The notes under the pieces were generated by a model, which saw nothing but the letters and a program-made list of their open reading frames with translations, did not search any database and was not told where the DNA came from. From assembly GCA_016098155.1 (NCBI GenBank), contig JAAAJB010000051.1, positions 1 to 64,000 on the forward strand: a stretch of 64,000 nucleotides of DNA, in the 5' to 3' direction. Positions 62,101 through 64,000 of this stretch are shown in pieces (the stretch's first letter is position 1; each line of letters opens with the position of its first letter). This stretch comes from Actinomortierella ambigua. Taxonomy: Eukaryota > Mortierellomycota > Mortierellomycetes > Mortierellales > Mortierellaceae. Position numbers and translations under genes: made by a program.

Positions 62101-64000
62101 CAACAGGTATCGCTTCTTGAGGTCGATGTTGTACACACCTGCGCCGCCGGCCTCTGCCTCCAGATCCTTCTCCAGCTTGGGCCGGTTGGGGTCCTGAGCG
62201 TCGTACTTGGGCTTTGTGAGCGCACCCTCGGGTATGTGGGGAAGGCGCGGGTTGTCGTCGCGCGGGACGGGTTTTGTGAGATGGATCTTGTTGAGAACGT
62301 CGTTGATCTTCTGGCCCTTCATCTTGGCATCGACACGGGCCTGCAGCAGGCGGTCGCAGGCCGTCTGCTTGACGTTCATCACGCCCTCGTCCGTGTAGCA
62401 AGACATACCGAGCATCTGTGCCTTGTCCTTCTCCACAATGTCGTCGAGCAGCTGGCGATCCTCTGCGCTAACGTCCTCAATCTTCATCGCATCAATCTTG
62501 TTGATGATCAGCATCACGGGCTTGTTGGCAAACAGGGGCTTGATGCTGTGGAACAGCGACACCTGCTCCTTGATCGAGTAGCCGCAGCGCTCGGACAAAT
62601 CGATAAAGTACAGGACGCAGCAGCGCAAATGGGCAAGGGCTGTGATCGACTGCATCTCAATCGTGTTGCGGTTCTCCAGGGGGTGGTCCAAGATACCGGG
62701 GGTATCAATGACCTGCCAGCGCAGGTACTTGTAGTCCATGTGACCGACAAAGAGCGACTTTGTTGTGAAAGCATAGGGCTGCACGTCGACATCCGCACGG
62801 GTGATCTTGTTCATGAACGACGACTTGCCGACGTTAGGGTAGCCGCAGACAAGCAGGGTGCGGGTGTTGGGGTCGATCGAGGGCAGACGGGCCAAATGCT
62901 GGCGGACCTGCTCCAGATAGGCAAGCGAGTCCTTCTGACGGCGCATGATCGTGGCCATGCGACCCATAGCTGCCTTCTTGAGCTGCTTGCAGCGGTAGAG
63001 CGAATCACCAAACTTGAGCAGGCGGACATAATCCTTGCCGACCTGATCGATCAAGTGGCGGGCAGTGTTCATCTGGCCCAGAGCGAGCTTGTAGTGGTCC
63101 TTGTCGTAAAGGACGTTCATCAAGTCCGAGTAGAAGGGGTGAATGTCCTATGTTGAATCCAATGACCAAAAGAAAAACAACAACAACACAACCCTATGTG
63201 TCAGTCATAGGAGAACAGTCAAATTGAGCGAGGTGGGAGGAAGGACACAGTTCCTGGTGGGCGAAAATGGCCTTACATCGAGCTTGGGGAACTCATCCAG
63301 GATAGCCTTGAGACGTTCGTCAAAGCTCTCTTGCGTAAACTTGACCTTGCGCATGTAAAAGTTGCGAATACGGCTGATGGCAAAGTTGGCATGGATAACC
63401 TAGAGGAACAAGAGCAAGGAGAGACGGAATAAAACAAAAAGGGTCAGGGTGTGCTCGGGGCGTAAGCTTGCCCTGTTCATAACAAGGAGATGCTTTCTCC
63501 TGGAAACAAAAGGTGCTGGCTGCATACCGTTGGGGTCTTGCGCTGGGTCTTGGACAAGACAATGTCCAAGAAATCGCCACCCGTAGGCACGGGGGTGATC
63601 TGCTTGAAGTTATACAGGGTGGTCATCTCGAATGAGAAGGGCTAGAGAGGGGTGGAGAAACGAGATGAATGGAGAGACAAATGCGCCCACAGGAGAGAGA
63701 GCTGTAAAAAAAAAATTTGCTTTTTTTCGATAAACATCAAAATACCGTTATGGATTGGTTGTGACTGCCACTTGCCTTGCGTAGGTGACGTCGCTTTTTT
63801 TATTTTTTCTGTTGTGGCCTGCATTCCAACGTGTTCAGAGATCTCTTCACCTCCTCATCCTTCATTCACACCATGTCTGACTCTGTGGTTATCGGTATCA
63901 ACTTTGGCGTTACCAACTCGTCCATTGGTATCCTCGGCAAGAATGGCCATTTCTCCGTCATCGCCAATGCCGACGGTGATCGCATGATCCCCAACGCCAT

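Overview
This window is nuclear DNA of a filamentous fungus. Genes are intron-rich with GT-AG introns (mostly GTAAGT-like donors), and several families are typically fungal: a Yap1/Pap1-type bZIP factor, the HAP2/NF-YA CCAAT-factor subunit, the ribosome-assembly GTPase NOG1 and an SSZ1-like Hsp70. Kinase-Sel1 proteins, F-box proteins, a Mx-like dynamin, Helitron-helicase debris and abundant homopolymer and microsatellite tracts suggest an early-diverging lineage, and Mortierellomycotina is my best guess. That placement is inference. All exon joins below were worked out by hand from splice motifs and reading phase.

Layout. 1-6 kb is repeat-rich: two decayed Helitron-helicase copies, a decayed reverse-strand coding region, a 22-bp tandem repeat, a large inverted repeat, and one small secreted-protein gene. 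6.5-9.3 kb holds a tandem pair of HAD-type (Pyp1-like) phosphatases. 9.5-10.7 kb is a membrane-anchored cytochrome-b5-like (MAPR) protein. 12.0-12.6 kb is a secreted protein, 13.7-17.9 kb the AP-1-like bZIP factor (with a 10-N assembly gap in its first intron), and 19.0-19.4 kb another small secreted protein. 20.4-24.4 kb is a tandem pair of protein-kinase genes with C-terminal membrane segments; the second is a pseudogene. 24.4-26.4 kb shows no convincing gene. 26.4-29.0 kb is a pogo/Tigger transposase-derived gene that appears intact in frame but has lost likely catalytic residues.

30.9-33.1 kb is an intron-free dynamin-like GTPase. 33.8-36.2 kb is a kinase-like domain fused to 12 Sel1 repeats, divergent from an F-box protein at 36.6-38.8 kb. 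39.2-50.6 kb is the outstanding locus: a reverse-strand gene for a secreted protein with a Thr-rich mucin-like stalk and 36 copies of an approximately 60-residue, 8-cysteine repeat, spread over 22 exons that all begin and end in phase 0. An additional signal-peptide exon at 49.6-50.6 kb probably belongs to it.

51.5-53.2 kb is HAP2/NF-YA in five exons. 55.0-55.4 kb encodes an Asn/Gln-rich hydrophilic protein. 55.6-56.3 kb is a HYPK-like protein, a ribosome-associated NatA partner. 57.3-60.6 kb is a second F-box protein. 61.4-63.6 kb is NOG1, divergent from SSZ1, which begins at 63,873 and is cut by the window end. HYPK, NOG1 and SSZ1 all serve ribosome assembly or nascent-chain handling, and NOG1 and SSZ1 share a promoter of about 250 bp.
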